61,581 nt of DNA from a virus, in the IMG/VR virus record IMGVR_UViG_3300046368_001160, positions 1-61,581 of that record. One strand, written 5' to 3'. Below the pieces are notes generated by a model. That model was not told the DNA's origin. It made no database searches and worked only from the letters and a program-made list of their open reading frames with translations. The position numbers were made by a program, and so were the translations under genes. This document shows positions 27,601-35,848 of this stretch, one piece after another. The first letter of the stretch is position 1. Each line of letters begins with the position of its first letter.

Positions 27601-28981
27601 TTGGAGTTTGCTCTGGAGTAGGAGTTGGAGTTTGCTCGGGAGTAGGAGTTGGTTGTTCGGAAACAGGAGTGGGAGTTTGATCAGGAACTGGAGTAGGTTG
27701 TACAGGAGTTGGATTTGGTTGATCAGTATTTGGAAATTTTATTAACAAAAGTTCCAGTGCATTTTTAGTAATTACTTGTACTCCACTTCCTGTATCAAGT
27801 TCAATGTTATATTGATTGTTAGGTGTAATTTCTATTTCAGACAAACCTACATCCCATATTATTTTATGATCGGACTCGTCTATATTAATTCTAAAGTTTC
27901 TACCTTCTATGTTGATAGTATAATCAAGAAGATCTTTCCAAATTCGGACAACAAATATATCACCCTGATCTTTTGTTAAATAAACTTTTGGTGATTTTCT
28001 GTTTAATACTACACTCTTTTCTGTTGTATTTGCTTTTTTTTTAAAGTCGAGTGATAACTCAGTTTGTGTGTGCTTAGTCGGTTTTCCTAATTCATCTGTA
28101 GATACATATTGTGCTTCAGTACCCCACATTACTTTTCGTGTACTTAGTCCTCTTTTTATATTTGTTTGGTTGTTGAAAACCAATGGAAGTAAATACGCAT
28201 TTATAGTTAAAGTGAAAGTTGAACTTACTGATCTATCATCGTCAGATGGTACTTCAACTGAATTGGAGAAAGAATCTATATTTGCTCTGAACTTAAATCT
28301 AGCAGGATCACCCCAATAATCATTATCCGCAAAATTTATAGTTTCAATTAACTGATTCATTTGCTCGACATACTCCGTGTTTATTGTAAAGTCGTATGTC
28401 AAAACTACATGATCAGGAAAAGTTATGTTATGTATTTCGTGTAAGGGCTCTGCACTGTTTAATAAACTTATTTTATCGTATGAATTTTTACTACTGAATT
28501 TTTTGACCACAGGAACAGACAAATATTTATTAAATGTAACAAATGAATCATCTTTTGCTACACCAGTTCTAGTGAAAACTATAATGGGTCTTTGTAACTG
28601 ACCCTTATCATCTCTGTATCTACCATCACTTTGAATCGCACTCCACCTCTCGGGTGATGCGTGTCTAACAGGTACACTTATTTTTGAATTGTTTGTATCA
28701 ATAACAGTTGGATTAATAACATTAGTAAAATATTCATAAATTATATTATCTATATCAACCAAAGTAATTGAATAGTTACCAAATGTTTTAACATCATCTC
28801 CCCATCTTAATTTATCTGCACGATTGTCAGAATACAACGCATGATTTGATTTTTTAAGATTGGACATATTTGGATCGTTTGAAACATTAGGCACATCCTT
28901 ACTCAAGTCAACCGTAAATTCTTTATCGGTTTTATGATTTCTAAGCGTAATAAAGGGATTATTTACTTTATCGTAATCCAT
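24686..28981 (-). CDS. gp15-like tail completion protein fused to Calx-beta and Pro/Thr-rich extension
   Basis: This protein has 1431 residues. Residues 1-330 resemble T4 gp15, which caps the tail and stabilises the sheath: [14 protein letters not shown], then [16 protein letters not shown], then [18 protein letters not shown] and a final beta region. T4 gp15 is only about 272 aa. After a small beta domain (about 330-420) come a Pro/Thr-rich linker (about 420-685), two Calx-beta-like domains (about 686-893; [17 protein letters not shown]), a second linker (894-1012), two more Calx-beta-like domains (1013-1223), a third linker (to about 1322) and a C-terminal beta domain. The linkers are TPTPTPEQ-type repeats. 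The tail end of the virion would thus carry a long extended appendage. It starts 1 nt after the gp14-like gene. Confidence 0.75.
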   Translation of the reverse strand: MDYDKVNNPFITLRNHKTDKEFTVDLSKDVPNVSNDPNMSNLKKSNHALYSDNRADKLRWGDDVKTFGNYSITLVDIDNIIYEYFTNVINPTVIDTNNSKISVPVRHASPERWSAIQSDGRYRDDKGQLQRPIIVFTRTGVAKDDSFVTFNKYLSVPVVKKFSSKNSYDKISLLNSAEPLHEIHNITFPDHVVLTYDFTINTEYVEQMNQLIETINFADNDYWGDPARFKFRANIDSFSNSVEVPSDDDRSVSSTFTLTINAYLLPLVFNNQTNIKRGLSTRKVMWGTEAQYVSTDELGKPTKHTQTELSLDFKKKANTTEKSVVLNRKSPKVYLTKDQGDIFVVRIWKDLLDYTINIEGRNFRINIDESDHKIIWDVGLSEIEITPNNQYNIELDTGSGVQVITKNALELLLIKFPNTDQPNPTPVQPTPVPDQTPTPVSEQPTPTPEQTPTPTPEQTPTPTLEQPTPTPEQTPTPTLEQPTPTPEQTPTPTPDQTIPTETPTPTCGPHRHDETPTPREKKTPTPTNTPTPTLTDTPTNTPTDTPTPTNTPTDTPTPTLTDTPTNTPTDTPTPTETQTPTSTDTSTNTPTDTPTNTPTDTPTPTETQTPTSTDTPTDTPTNTPTDTPTPTETQTPTSTDTPTNTPTDTPTPTETQTPTSTDTPTNTPTDTPTNTPTDTPTPVPIYELVASPYTINEGEEVTITLRTTNVASGTLVSYAITHPDDFANLTPIGEFEVSETGETTLKITPQEDYQIEGTEILTLTLIDSSINGEQWRNTSVSVTIVDSSTPPTYTLESSALEVDEGDSVTITLKTTNVPIGTEVTYVLTNIEDLGVEKPLGTFTVGNDKTASVTFAPIADYLLEDEETFTMELAGSSTGRDEWKNESITITINDTSVPTPTPTDTPTQTDTPTQTDTPTPTPTPEKTPTPTPEKTPTPTPTDTPTPTETPTETPTPEQTPTPTPEQTPTPTPEKTPTPTPTDTPTQTDTPTPTQTDTPTPTPTPEKTPTPTPIPQYKLETSTDTINEGDALVVTLATINVPSGTRVGYAMSNPDDFGKSFIGEFIVSDNGNTSITFSPIEDFKTEGTETLTLELISSSIGGNQWQNNRISVEIKDTSVPPVYELVTSSLEIDEGSEVTITLRTVNVPTGTDVSYIVTNRGDLGVSDLVGSFIIDEDGTASVSFIPIEDFKSEGIETFTLELAGSSTGRNEWKNVSIEILIIDTSVPTPSPTETPPPTETPTPEQTPTPTPTETQTPEQTPTPTPTETQTPEQTPTPTQTETPTETPTPTQTETPTETPTPTQTETPTPEQTPTPTPTETQTETITTEPLQVKLYLVSVSDDSNPYTLTQDDLNGDLNPTIIEYTSGDEISTDQQSVFLISDEELCYNATIQFSDYETDSYTLPLIGSFNEEYYYSVPHKRIKRIEINICETI
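25022..25312 (-). repeat. Low-complexity Pro/Thr-coding repeat, tract 3
   Basis: Degenerate 6-bp units (ACTCCA, ACACCA type on the minus strand) encode [14 protein letters not shown] repeats. The tract stays in frame throughout. Confidence 0.9.
25940..26300 (-). repeat. Low-complexity Pro/Thr-coding repeat, tract 2
   Basis: This tract encodes [11 protein letters not shown] and EKTPTPTP units between the second and third Calx-beta-like domains. Several 30-60 bp segments recur exactly or almost exactly. Confidence 0.9.
26930..27725 (-). repeat. Low-complexity Pro/Thr-coding repeat, tract 1
   Basis: This is the longest tract. It holds higher-order units such as [18 protein letters not shown] and is interrupted once by a His-bearing segment ([12 protein letters not shown]). 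Length changes by whole repeats would keep the frame. Confidence 0.9.
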
Positions 28982-28982
28982 G

Positions 28983-29450
28983 TTACTGAGTTCTTGGTAC
29001 TATATTCAATTTACTTTTACGTGTCATATGTGCGTTGCACAACAAACTATAATTCTTTTCTGGTTGCCCACCCAAAAATTGATTTTCTACTATATTTGAA
29101 ATTTCAAAAAATGTATTTTCCCACATTACTATATCACCAATTTCTGGATATATATCTTTTGTTTCACATAATTTTTGATGAAATCTGAATATAGTTCCTT
29201 TTTTGACATCAGGTCCGAACCCTTCGTAACTGGTTGATTGTGGATCAGATTCTACTAAACAACTTGTTTCTACACCACTATAGTAAACTTTGTTCATAGC
29301 CTCTCCGTAAATTGTAGATTTAGTTTGATCTGAATTTATTTTATATACAACAATTATTTGCTCTATAATATTTAACATCAACTCTCCGTTCAAGCTGTTC
29401 ATAAAACGGACGTCTCTACGCGAAAAGTATCTCCCTCTTGATCGTTCCAT
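28983..29450 (-). CDS. Neck / head-tail connector protein (gp14 position)
   Basis: This 155-residue soluble protein shows a pattern I associate with small connector proteins of marine T4-like phages: [18 protein letters not shown], later [18 protein letters not shown], then [18 protein letters not shown] near the C-terminus. It lies between gp13-like and gp15-like genes, exactly where T4 has gene 14, and overlaps the gp13-like stop as TAATG. In T4, gp13 and gp14 form the neck on which the tail docks. The assignment to gp14 function is from position. Sequence similarity to T4 gp14 itself is not evident to me. Confidence 0.65.
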   Translation of the reverse strand: MERSRGRYFSRRDVRFMNSLNGELMLNIIEQIIVVYKINSDQTKSTIYGEAMNKVYYSGVETSCLVESDPQSTSYEGFGPDVKKGTIFRFHQKLCETKDIYPEIGDIVMWENTFFEISNIVENQFLGGQPEKNYSLLCNAHMTRKSKLNIVPRTQ

Positions 29451-30817
29451 TATCCTATGTATAAAAAGTTTGGAACTTTTCTTAGATTTTCTTGTAAATT
29501 ATCCGCAACTTGATTTAGTTGCTCACTTGTTGTACTACGACTTGTAACTTCTAAATCTTCCCGTAATTCGGTTATCAACTGCTCTTTTTCATTTTGTGCT
29601 TCTGCTCTTAGTTCAGAACCATCTAATGAAGTTTCACCTCCAGGAATTGGAATACTTTGATATTTTGCACGAATTGCTCCAAGTAGTTCTTTGCACAAAG
29701 ATAAATAATATTTCATTATCCATCGTTTTCCTACATCATTTATTGAACCAAAGTTGTGAAACTCATATGGAGCATTGCTAACATCCGTTACACTTGAGTC
29801 ACATCCACCCGAAGATGTCTTATGTGCATCTTCCGTATGACAACTTCCATCGTCCAAACCCTGTCTCGTTTCGGTTGAAACCACTTGTTGTGTAGTTGAT
29901 TCGTCAATTTGAGTTTGTGTTTTTGGTATAGTATTGAATTCATCGGCATCCACATAACCTTGAACAGCTGCTAAATCTCGTTCTCGTTTATACACATAAT
30001 CAAACCACAATGTAAAATCCTTCTGTGGAACGGGTAAAATAGTTAATTTATTATTGATTACCTCAAATCCATACGCACTTCTTCTTACTTGTTCATTAAA
30101 TTCAATTGCTTGCAATCGCATTAAATCTTCGTTTACAGGTCTTAATAAAAATTGAGTACCAAGTGGAGACATTCCGTTCCAATTGAATTCACTTAATAAA
30201 TTTGAATGACTCATACCAGAATTAGACATTGGATCGTATATTTTATTCATAGCAGGAGGTGGATGATGCCAAATTCTTTTAACTTCAATTCGTTCTATTT
30301 TCTTTTCACCTGTTTTTGGACAAATATAATATTGATTAAATAAACCTTGTAAATCGTATGTTTGTACACCCGATTTTACTTTAAGACTTGCCTTTCTCCA
30401 ATCAACATTACCACCAGTACCTACCTCTGCTCCGTATGCTTCAGATAGTTTTAAATAAAATGGTAAAGGTTGAGTTTGCATAACCGAAGTTGTTAAATTC
30501 ACACTTGTGGTAGTTCCTTTCAAACTATATAAATTTTGTTTAATTGAAAATTGATTTACTTGTGAACTATATTCAGTAATTGCTTCTTCAAAACAAGCAT
30601 AAAACTGTATATCGATCATTTCTACATCAACAATTGGATGACCTAGTCGTTTAGCTGCCCAATCAGCTGCTCTTGGAGCAAATCCAACAAACGACTGATC
30701 ATTGTCAAAAAAACCAAACGGAGTTTTTCCGATGGGTGAACTTAATGTTCCATCCCACCTAACTCGTTCTAATTCTACACTTTGTTCTGCGTTCTCTTCG
30801 TTATTCTCTTCGTTCAT
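29450..30817 (-). CDS. Neck protein, gp13-like
   Basis: This 455-residue protein is probably part of the head-tail neck that forms after DNA packaging. The N-terminal core (FGFFDNDQSFVGFAPRAADW, then KRLGHPIVDVEMIDIQFYACFEEAITEYS) is characteristic of gp13-like neck proteins in large marine myophages. T4 gp13 is about 309 aa, so this version carries extra length in the middle and C-terminus. The C-terminal 70 residues are helical and charged. A promoter-like element ends only 4 nt before the ATG, with no Shine-Dalgarno sequence between. A terminator lies just upstream, so this begins the neck/tail-completion unit. Confidence 0.75.
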   Translation of the reverse strand: MNEENNEENAEQSVELERVRWDGTLSSPIGKTPFGFFDNDQSFVGFAPRAADWAAKRLGHPIVDVEMIDIQFYACFEEAITEYSSQVNQFSIKQNLYSLKGTTTSVNLTTSVMQTQPLPFYLKLSEAYGAEVGTGGNVDWRKASLKVKSGVQTYDLQGLFNQYYICPKTGEKKIERIEVKRIWHHPPPAMNKIYDPMSNSGMSHSNLLSEFNWNGMSPLGTQFLLRPVNEDLMRLQAIEFNEQVRRSAYGFEVINNKLTILPVPQKDFTLWFDYVYKRERDLAAVQGYVDADEFNTIPKTQTQIDESTTQQVVSTETRQGLDDGSCHTEDAHKTSSGGCDSSVTDVSNAPYEFHNFGSINDVGKRWIMKYYLSLCKELLGAIRAKYQSIPIPGGETSLDGSELRAEAQNEKEQLITELREDLEVTSRSTTSEQLNQVADNLQENLRKVPNFLYIG

Positions 30818-30821
30818 GTCT

Positions 30822-30830
30822 ATAAATATA
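30822..30830 (-). promoter_or_regulatory. Putative late promoter element (TATATTTAT)
   Basis: This is a perfect TATATTTAT on the minus strand. It lies 28 nt after the capsid terminator and 4 nt before the gp13-like ATG. Confidence 0.55.
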
Positions 30831-30858
30831 CATTACTTATAGTAATCGTTATAAATAA

Positions 30859-30884
30859 AAGAGGGGTTCAAACGAACCCCTCTT
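30859..30884 (-). terminator. Intrinsic terminator after the major capsid gene
   Basis: An 11-bp stem AAGAGGGGTTC/GAACCCCTCTT with a short loop lies 26 nt after the capsid stop. On the minus strand it is followed by TTTAT. Confidence 0.9.
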
Positions 30885-30909
30885 AAATTTTGTGTTATTC
30901 CAAACAGAA

Positions 30910-32421
30910 TTATAAATCTTCTGTACCTGATACAGAGATTTTTCCGTAGAATTCTGGACGAACCATCTTCTTGGCATAACGGGTCATTACACCACGACGT
31001 GGAGTAAAGTTGACCGGATCGTATACCAAAGGAGTTTGGATCAACGGAATGTACGGAGCATATACTGCACCTGTTTCGAGGAAGTTTGTTCCACGGAATC
31101 CGATAAGAACGTCACCACTTGTCATGTATGGGTTCTTGTAGACTTGGAAACGATTGTTCAATGCACCAACCTTGGTAACACCCATTGCGAACTGAGACTG
31201 ATTTCCGTCTGTGTCAGCTGCGTATCCTGGGATACTTTCAAGAACGGTAGCAACTTGTGGAGAACAAACCAAGAAGTTTGCACCACCACGAAGAGTCAAT
31301 TGATGAATTGTGTTACTCACCTTTTGAATCTTTGTACCGAGACGTTGGAAATATGTTCCTTGTGTGTCTCCGTCTCCACCAAAACTTGCTGGTGTTGCAT
31401 CGAAGTCACCTCCGTCTGTATGTGCGTTAACGATAAGCATATCGAGAATTTCCAAATCAATTTCCATTGAAACGTACTCGGAAAGAAGAGAAGTCAATTC
31501 TGCTTCTGCGTCAATACTATGATATGCGTTAAGGTCTTGTGCCAACTCTGGTGTCCAAACTGCTTTCAACTTACGTGTCTTTGCAACGATTGGTTCACTT
31601 TTGAGTTCCAAGTTAACTTCTGGAATACCGATGTCTTTTTGAAGACCTGTGTCAGCTGCGTCAGAGTCACCAAGTTTATCTTCAAAGTCACCACGGTTTT
31701 CCGCAACAGTTTGAACATGGTAAGCAATGTCTGCACTTGTAGCAGATTCATCGTCTGCAACTTTAAGTTCAAGATTTACTGAACCATCAGCATTTGTTGA
31801 ACCACCTGTAACGATTCCCACGGTTGATTGGAAAGCACGAACACCTTCTCCATCAGCACTAAGGCCTTTTGCAAGAACAGCGGTTGCCGTTCCAACATCA
31901 TCACCTGTACCAAGTGTAAGTGTTACACCTGTTGCAAGTTGGTCATTGATTGAGTAACCATGACGTCCTGCTCCGTATAAACCACCTTCTGCTTTGTCGG
32001 TTGAACCGAGTTTTGCAGCTGATGATCCACCGAACAAACTTGCTCTTCCACTTGTACCTTGAAGTGATTGGTCTGTTCCATACTTAAAATCTAAGTAGAA
32101 GATCAATCCGGATGGAAGATTCATTGGTTGAACCGAAACAAATTCCTTTGATGCGATTTCTGCGAACACACGACGTACCAAAGGAAGTGCTACTCCACTC
32201 CATTCTTCGTTACCTCCACCTGTACCGGTGCGTGTTGATTCATCGATCAACTGCTTTGCTTGATTTTCTAAAAGAATGGACATACCACTCTTTTCGGTAT
32301 CAGTTGTGATACCTTCTAAAAGTCCAGTTTTTTCCCACTTAGAGACAAGACCACGAGTTTCCTGCATGAGTCTAGCCTGAGGATTCTGACTTTCACTTAA
32401 CAATTTACTAATTTCGCTCAT
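30910..32421 (-). CDS. Major capsid protein (gp23-like)
   Basis: This 503-residue HK97-fold capsid subunit has the gp23 signature. The N-terminus contains SILLENQAKQLIDEST and then GGGNEEWSGVALPLVRRVF, followed by SVQPMNLPSGLIFYLDFKYG. The second half has TRKLKAVWTPELAQDL, SLLSEYVSMEIDLEILDML and the C-terminal PRRGVMTRYAKKMVRPEFYG. A likely prohead-protease site is IDE|S after Glu61, close to T4's cleavage after residue 65. The variable segment at about residues 130-260 is probably the surface insertion domain. It follows the scaffold gene with 36 nt between and an SD of AGGAAAAA. A strong terminator follows. Confidence 0.95.
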   Translation of the reverse strand: MSEISKLLSESQNPQARLMQETRGLVSKWEKTGLLEGITTDTEKSGMSILLENQAKQLIDESTRTGTGGGNEEWSGVALPLVRRVFAEIASKEFVSVQPMNLPSGLIFYLDFKYGTDQSLQGTSGRASLFGGSSAAKLGSTDKAEGGLYGAGRHGYSINDQLATGVTLTLGTGDDVGTATAVLAKGLSADGEGVRAFQSTVGIVTGGSTNADGSVNLELKVADDESATSADIAYHVQTVAENRGDFEDKLGDSDAADTGLQKDIGIPEVNLELKSEPIVAKTRKLKAVWTPELAQDLNAYHSIDAEAELTSLLSEYVSMEIDLEILDMLIVNAHTDGGDFDATPASFGGDGDTQGTYFQRLGTKIQKVSNTIHQLTLRGGANFLVCSPQVATVLESIPGYAADTDGNQSQFAMGVTKVGALNNRFQVYKNPYMTSGDVLIGFRGTNFLETGAVYAPYIPLIQTPLVYDPVNFTPRRGVMTRYAKKMVRPEFYGKISVSGTEDL

Positions 32422-32457
32422 TGTATATTTTTCCTATTTTAATTTTGTGATTATTGA

Positions 32458-33783
32458 TCAAACAATTCCTGCAAGTTTCTTAAAACGATTTGCGAGTTGA
32501 TCGCCTTCCGTCAAAATCTTCTTTGATGGTTTTGTTGATTTGATTGCTTTAGATGCCATTCCTTCTGACAATGACTTTTTAACTGCCTTTGGTGCTTTTG
32601 GAGTTGCCTCTTCTTTTACCTTCGGTTGTGCTTTTGTATCAGTTGTGCGAAAGGATTCACCCAATGTTGCGTAAACGAGTTTTGCTTCACGAACATTCTT
32701 CGTGAGGTCAAAACTTTCTACTACTTTTAGTTTTTGATCTTCATTTAATGCGTGTGCTTTAAACAACTTGTTTGTATAAAGCAATTTAGCATTTAAAAGA
32801 TTAACTTCATTCAACTTACCACGCAAATATTTGTAGACCTTGCGGTATTCTTCGTTTTCTTTTTGAAGCTTATTGTTTGTTGCCTTTATTTCCTCAAGTT
32901 CCGAGTCTGCTTCTTCGTCTTCCAAAGATGATTCATCTTCGAGTTCTTTAAGAATTTCTTCCAAGTTGATTTCTTCATCGTCTTCACCGATGTCACCACC
33001 TTGATTGCAGTCTTCTTCATTTGTTGGGAACGCAAGTTCTTCATCAGATTCAGTTGCAGTTGGTTCATCAGATTCATCACCAGCAGCTGCTTCTTCATCA
33101 ACGATTTCAATATCAATTTCTTCGTCAATGTCTGCTACCTTTGGCATTTCGTCATCTTCATTTCCTACTTCTGAACTTTGAACTTCAGTATCATCGGTAA
33201 GTTCTTCATCATCACTATCAGCAATGTTTACGTGTTCTTCACCTTTAATACCTAATTCGGATGAATCAGATTGTTCTTCAACAGATTCAACATCCTCTTC
33301 TTCGGATTCTTCTTCACCTTCTTCTTCTTCGGTTGTCAACTCACTCTCAAGTTCAGCGATAATAGAATCCAAGTCAAAAGAATCTTCTTCAAGATCTTCT
33401 TCGTCTTCTACTTCATCTTCTACTTCAGGTGCTTCGTCAGCAACTTCATCTTCAGCAGGTGCTTCTTCAGCATCTACGTCAGCAACTTCTTCATCAGATT
33501 CTTCGTCATCTTCAAGGTATGAACCTTCTTCGACTTCATCTTCAGCAGATGGCTCTTCAATTTCTGCGTCATCTTCAGAGTATGAACCCTCTTCAACTTC
33601 GTCAGAAACTTCAACTTCATCTTCTACACCATCTAACTCTGCCTCTTCCTCACGGAGTTTCTTGGTAAGCATACTTTGCAGTCTAGGTGCAAATGCTTCT
33701 TCAAGAGCAAGACGAGCGTTAGCAAGTGCAGTTTCACGAACTGCTTTCGCATCAGCAATAGCTTCTTTTAATAATTTACTCAT
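32458..33783 (-). CDS. Prohead core/scaffolding protein (gp22-like)
   Basis: This 441-residue protein is extremely acidic between residues 45 and 300 (long runs of Glu/Asp with Ser), with a Lys-rich N-terminal helix (AVRETALANARLALEEAF). The C-terminal region, containing EYRKVYKYLRGKLNEVNLLNAKLLYTNKLF split by short gaps and a final NRFKKLAGIV, matches the helical ends of T4-like scaffold proteins. The scaffold guides capsid assembly and is digested by the prohead protease before DNA enters. It lies directly upstream of the capsid gene, as gene 22 lies by 23 in T4. The SD is AGGAAAT. A promoter-like element and a terminator lie in the 200-bp gap upstream. Confidence 0.85.
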   Translation of the reverse strand: MSKLLKEAIADAKAVRETALANARLALEEAFAPRLQSMLTKKLREEEAELDGVEDEVEVSDEVEEGSYSEDDAEIEEPSAEDEVEEGSYLEDDEESDEEVADVDAEEAPAEDEVADEAPEVEDEVEDEEDLEEDSFDLDSIIAELESELTTEEEEGEEESEEEDVESVEEQSDSSELGIKGEEHVNIADSDDEELTDDTEVQSSEVGNEDDEMPKVADIDEEIDIEIVDEEAAAGDESDEPTATESDEELAFPTNEEDCNQGGDIGEDDEEINLEEILKELEDESSLEDEEADSELEEIKATNNKLQKENEEYRKVYKYLRGKLNEVNLLNAKLLYTNKLFKAHALNEDQKLKVVESFDLTKNVREAKLVYATLGESFRTTDTKAQPKVKEEATPKAPKAVKKSLSEGMASKAIKSTKPSKKILTEGDQLANRFKKLAGIV

Positions 33784-33880
33784 GTGTTTTAATTTCCTAT
33801 TTTTTCTAAAGTCATTGTGGACCTTAATGTAATCTTGAAACCTTTAATTGTTTCCAATAAATGTGGAAGCATTTTGATAG

Positions 33881-33890
33881 ATAAATATAT
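33881..33890 (-). promoter_or_regulatory. Putative late promoter element for scaffold and capsid
   Basis: This element reads ATATATTTAT on the minus strand, 42 nt after a terminator hairpin and 97 nt before the scaffold ATG. Confidence 0.55.
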
Positions 33891-33931
33891 ACTTAAATAC
33901 AAAAATATTAAAAAAGTGAAATTATTATAAA

Positions 33932-33958
33932 AAAAAAGAGTGGAAAACCACTCTTTTT
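33932..33958 (-). terminator. Intrinsic terminator after the repeat-containing head protein
   Basis: A perfect stem AAAAGAGTGG/CCACTCTTTT with an AAAA loop is followed on the minus strand by a T run. Confidence 0.85.
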
Positions 33959-33986
33959 TAAGTTTTTTTAAATTATTTTAAAAATA

Positions 33987-34652
33987 TTAAAGAACTTTAC
34001 GATTTCCTAAAATTCTATCTAACTTTTCAGATAATGTTATTTTTGACCAGTTTTCACGAACTTTATAGGTTTTACCACCCACTTCAAATTCAGTTTCACC
34101 TGATTCTTTTGCTTTTGCTACTGCGTCTCCGAATGCGTTACCTTCTTCTACATCTTCATCATCTTCATCGCAAGTTTCACACACCCCTTCTTCAAGTTCT
34201 TCTTCGTCTTCACCTGTAAATTCTTCGGTGTCTTCTACTTCTTCTGTAACTTTTTCTTTGAGTTGGTATGTTTTTCCACCTACTTGAAATTCGGAATCAC
34301 CATTATCACGTGCAGCTTTTACCGCTGCTCCAAACGCATTTCCTTCTTCAATTGATTCTTCCACATCTTCTTTTTCTTCTTCGTCAGATGAATCGTCTGA
34401 ATTTCCTTGCTTCTTTAAAATTGCTTTTTTAAGAGGTTCTGGAAGTTTTTCTTGTGCAGCGGTTAAACCTTCTTCTACGTCTTCTTTTTCTTCTTCGTCA
34501 GATGAATCATCAGAATTTCCTTGCTTCTTTAAAATTGCTTTTTTAAGAGGTTCTGGAAGTTTTTCTTGTGCAGCGGTTAAGCCTTCAAATAGTCCCATTT
34601 CATCTGCGACTTCTTGGATAATTTCTCTGAGTTCTGATTTTGTTATTTTCAT
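33987..34652 (-). CDS. Acidic head-region protein with internal duplications
   Basis: This gene encodes 221 residues from the ATG at 34652 behind AAGGAAC. It begins KITKSELREIIQEVADE, a short amphipathic helix found at the start of several small head-cluster proteins of large phages. A 38-residue unit (TAAQEKLPEPLKKAILKKQG plus an acidic tail) is repeated twice in tandem. A second module, GNAFG.AV..A...G..EF.VGGKTY, also occurs twice. LFE|G near residue 14 is a plausible prohead-protease site. Size, acidity and position suggest a head core or internal protein processed during maturation. The exact role is unknown. Confidence 0.7.
   Translation of the reverse strand: MKITKSELREIIQEVADEMGLFEGLTAAQEKLPEPLKKAILKKQGNSDDSSDEEEKEDVEEGLTAAQEKLPEPLKKAILKKQGNSDDSSDEEEKEDVEESIEEGNAFGAAVKAARDNGDSEFQVGGKTYQLKEKVTEEVEDTEEFTGEDEEELEEGVCETCDEDDEDVEEGNAFGDAVAKAKESGETEFEVGGKTYKVRENWSKITLSEKLDRILGNRKVL
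34362..34589 (-). repeat. Tandem 114-bp duplication in the head-region protein gene
   Basis: Two adjacent 114-bp copies (34362-34475 and 34476-34589) differ at only a few positions and encode the 38-residue repeat. The low divergence points to a recent in-frame duplication. Confidence 0.9.
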
Positions 34653-34665
34653 TTTATTAAGTTCC

Positions 34666-35397
34666 TTATAAAAACATTTGGTGTCCTGATTGTATTCTTT
34701 GCATATTTTCAAATGCACTACCCGTTGAAAATGACTTTTTGCCACATTCAGTTTTAGGTTCTATTTCTTCGTTCGTTGTGGTGTTTCGGTTTTTAAAAAA
34801 TCGGTTTGATATTAATTGAATTGCATATTTGTGTTCAGATTCTGTTAACTCGATTGATTCTTCGACAAATACTTCACATGATTGCTTAATCAAATATTCA
34901 AACAAACGTGTAAATTGAGTTTTATCATACAATCTTTCATTTACCTGAGTTTCTATCTGCTCAAAAACTAAATTAGTTTTTTCTTCACAAAAAGATTCGT
35001 TTGTGAAAATGAAGTCGACTAAATTTTCAATGTTGCTCACATCTACTTCGGCCAAAACTTGATCGTTTGTTCCACATATTCTAGCAAGTTGCTCACGTGC
35101 AGACATAGAAGTTTCCATCAGTTCACCATAAAATTCAGGATTTGGTTGAAATTCATACGAAGTCATTTCGTCTAAATAATGACCACCGAAGTAAGAATCT
35201 TCAGACACGGTAAACTTTAAATTATTAGCCGAAGCAAATTCATTAACATCTTCAACTGTTCCTTCACATACACTTTCACGTTTTATGCCACTAAAACTTA
35301 TTGTCTTTTTCAGCAACTTACCTTCTACGGTTGGTTTCGTGTTAAGTTTTTCAAGTAAAACTTTTCTAACGAATGTTTTAAGTTTATTGCGGTTCAT
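34666..35397 (-). CDS. Hypothetical head-cluster protein, 243 aa
   Basis: This gene encodes 243 residues. The N-terminus, NRNKLKTFVRKVLLEKL, is the kind of basic amphipathic helix shared by several neighbours and typical of prohead core proteins. A middle alpha/beta region and a Cys-bearing helical region follow (FVEESIELTESEHKYAIQL). No family is recognised; there is no signal or membrane segment. The ATG at 35397 overlaps the end of the upstream gene, with AGGAGAAG as the SD. It lies between the prohead protease and the scaffold, so a role in the core or in capsid assembly is likely but unproven. Confidence 0.65.
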   Translation of the reverse strand: MNRNKLKTFVRKVLLEKLNTKPTVEGKLLKKTISFSGIKRESVCEGTVEDVNEFASANNLKFTVSEDSYFGGHYLDEMTSYEFQPNPEFYGELMETSMSAREQLARICGTNDQVLAEVDVSNIENLVDFIFTNESFCEEKTNLVFEQIETQVNERLYDKTQFTRLFEYLIKQSCEVFVEESIELTESEHKYAIQLISNRFFKNRNTTTNEEIEPKTECGKKSFSTGSAFENMQRIQSGHQMFL

Positions 35398-35848
35398 TTG
35401 TGTCTTCTCCTTTTATTTCAAAATATCTATTAAGAATGTTACCCATATCTTCGTAAAGACTTTGCATTCGTTGTGTATAAACTTGTCGTTCTTTTGCAGT
35501 CTTGTAAAAATCTTTCGCAAGTGTTTTAACTTCCTTTAAGTTTCGTTTAACACTAATTCCATCAAACCAATCATCGGTTTCATTTAAAATACATTGTGAT
35601 GCATTCTCTATAATATTGCATATATCCTCGGCAACATCCATATCTTTTGCTTCAAGTGCTATAAACCTCTGATACTTTCCAAACTTTGATATTTTTTCAG
35701 ATGCTATTTTTTTCTGTTCAGTGGAAAGGCCTTCATCTGAAAATTTATCTGTATTGGGATCGTATTCTTTAAGTAATTCTTTTTCTTCTTTCAATACCTC
35801 AAGAATAACTTCTTTAATTAACTTTTTTGTATTTGCAGAGTTACTCAT
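35384..35848 (-). CDS. Hypothetical head-cluster protein, 154 aa
   Basis: This gene encodes 154 residues, mostly helical and charged. The start SANTKKLIKEVILEVLKEE forms an amphipathic helix like those of neighbouring head proteins. It continues with a helical bundle (VAEDICNIIENASQCIL; TAKERQVYTQRMQSLYEDM). It overlaps the protease gene by 4 nt (ATGA-type) and the downstream gene by 14 nt, so translation is coupled. Family unknown. Context suggests a prohead core or assembly protein. Confidence 0.65.
   Translation of the reverse strand: MSNSANTKKLIKEVILEVLKEEKELLKEYDPNTDKFSDEGLSTEQKKIASEKISKFGKYQRFIALEAKDMDVAEDICNIIENASQCILNETDDWFDGISVKRNLKEVKTLAKDFYKTAKERQVYTQRMQSLYEDMGNILNRYFEIKGEDTNEPQ

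Larger units (their letters stand above)
33784..33986 (-). other. 203-bp intergenic junction before the scaffold gene
   Basis: This region holds a terminator (33932-33958) and a promoter-like element (33881-33890), followed by a ~97-nt leader with no ORF. A longer leader than elsewhere leaves room for extra control of scaffold and capsid expression, but I see no further structure. Confidence 0.5.

Noticed and set aside
26930-27725. CRISPR-like array
   Set aside because: The repeats are short, contiguous, degenerate and in frame, with no unique spacers; they encode Pro/Thr linkers.
33224-33832. 202-codon Ser-rich ORF on the plus strand opposite the scaffold gene
   Set aside because: It mirrors the Glu/Asp-rich codons of the scaffold (GAA/GAT read backwards give Ser/Phe). 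It has no ribosome site and overlaps a convincing gene on the other strand.
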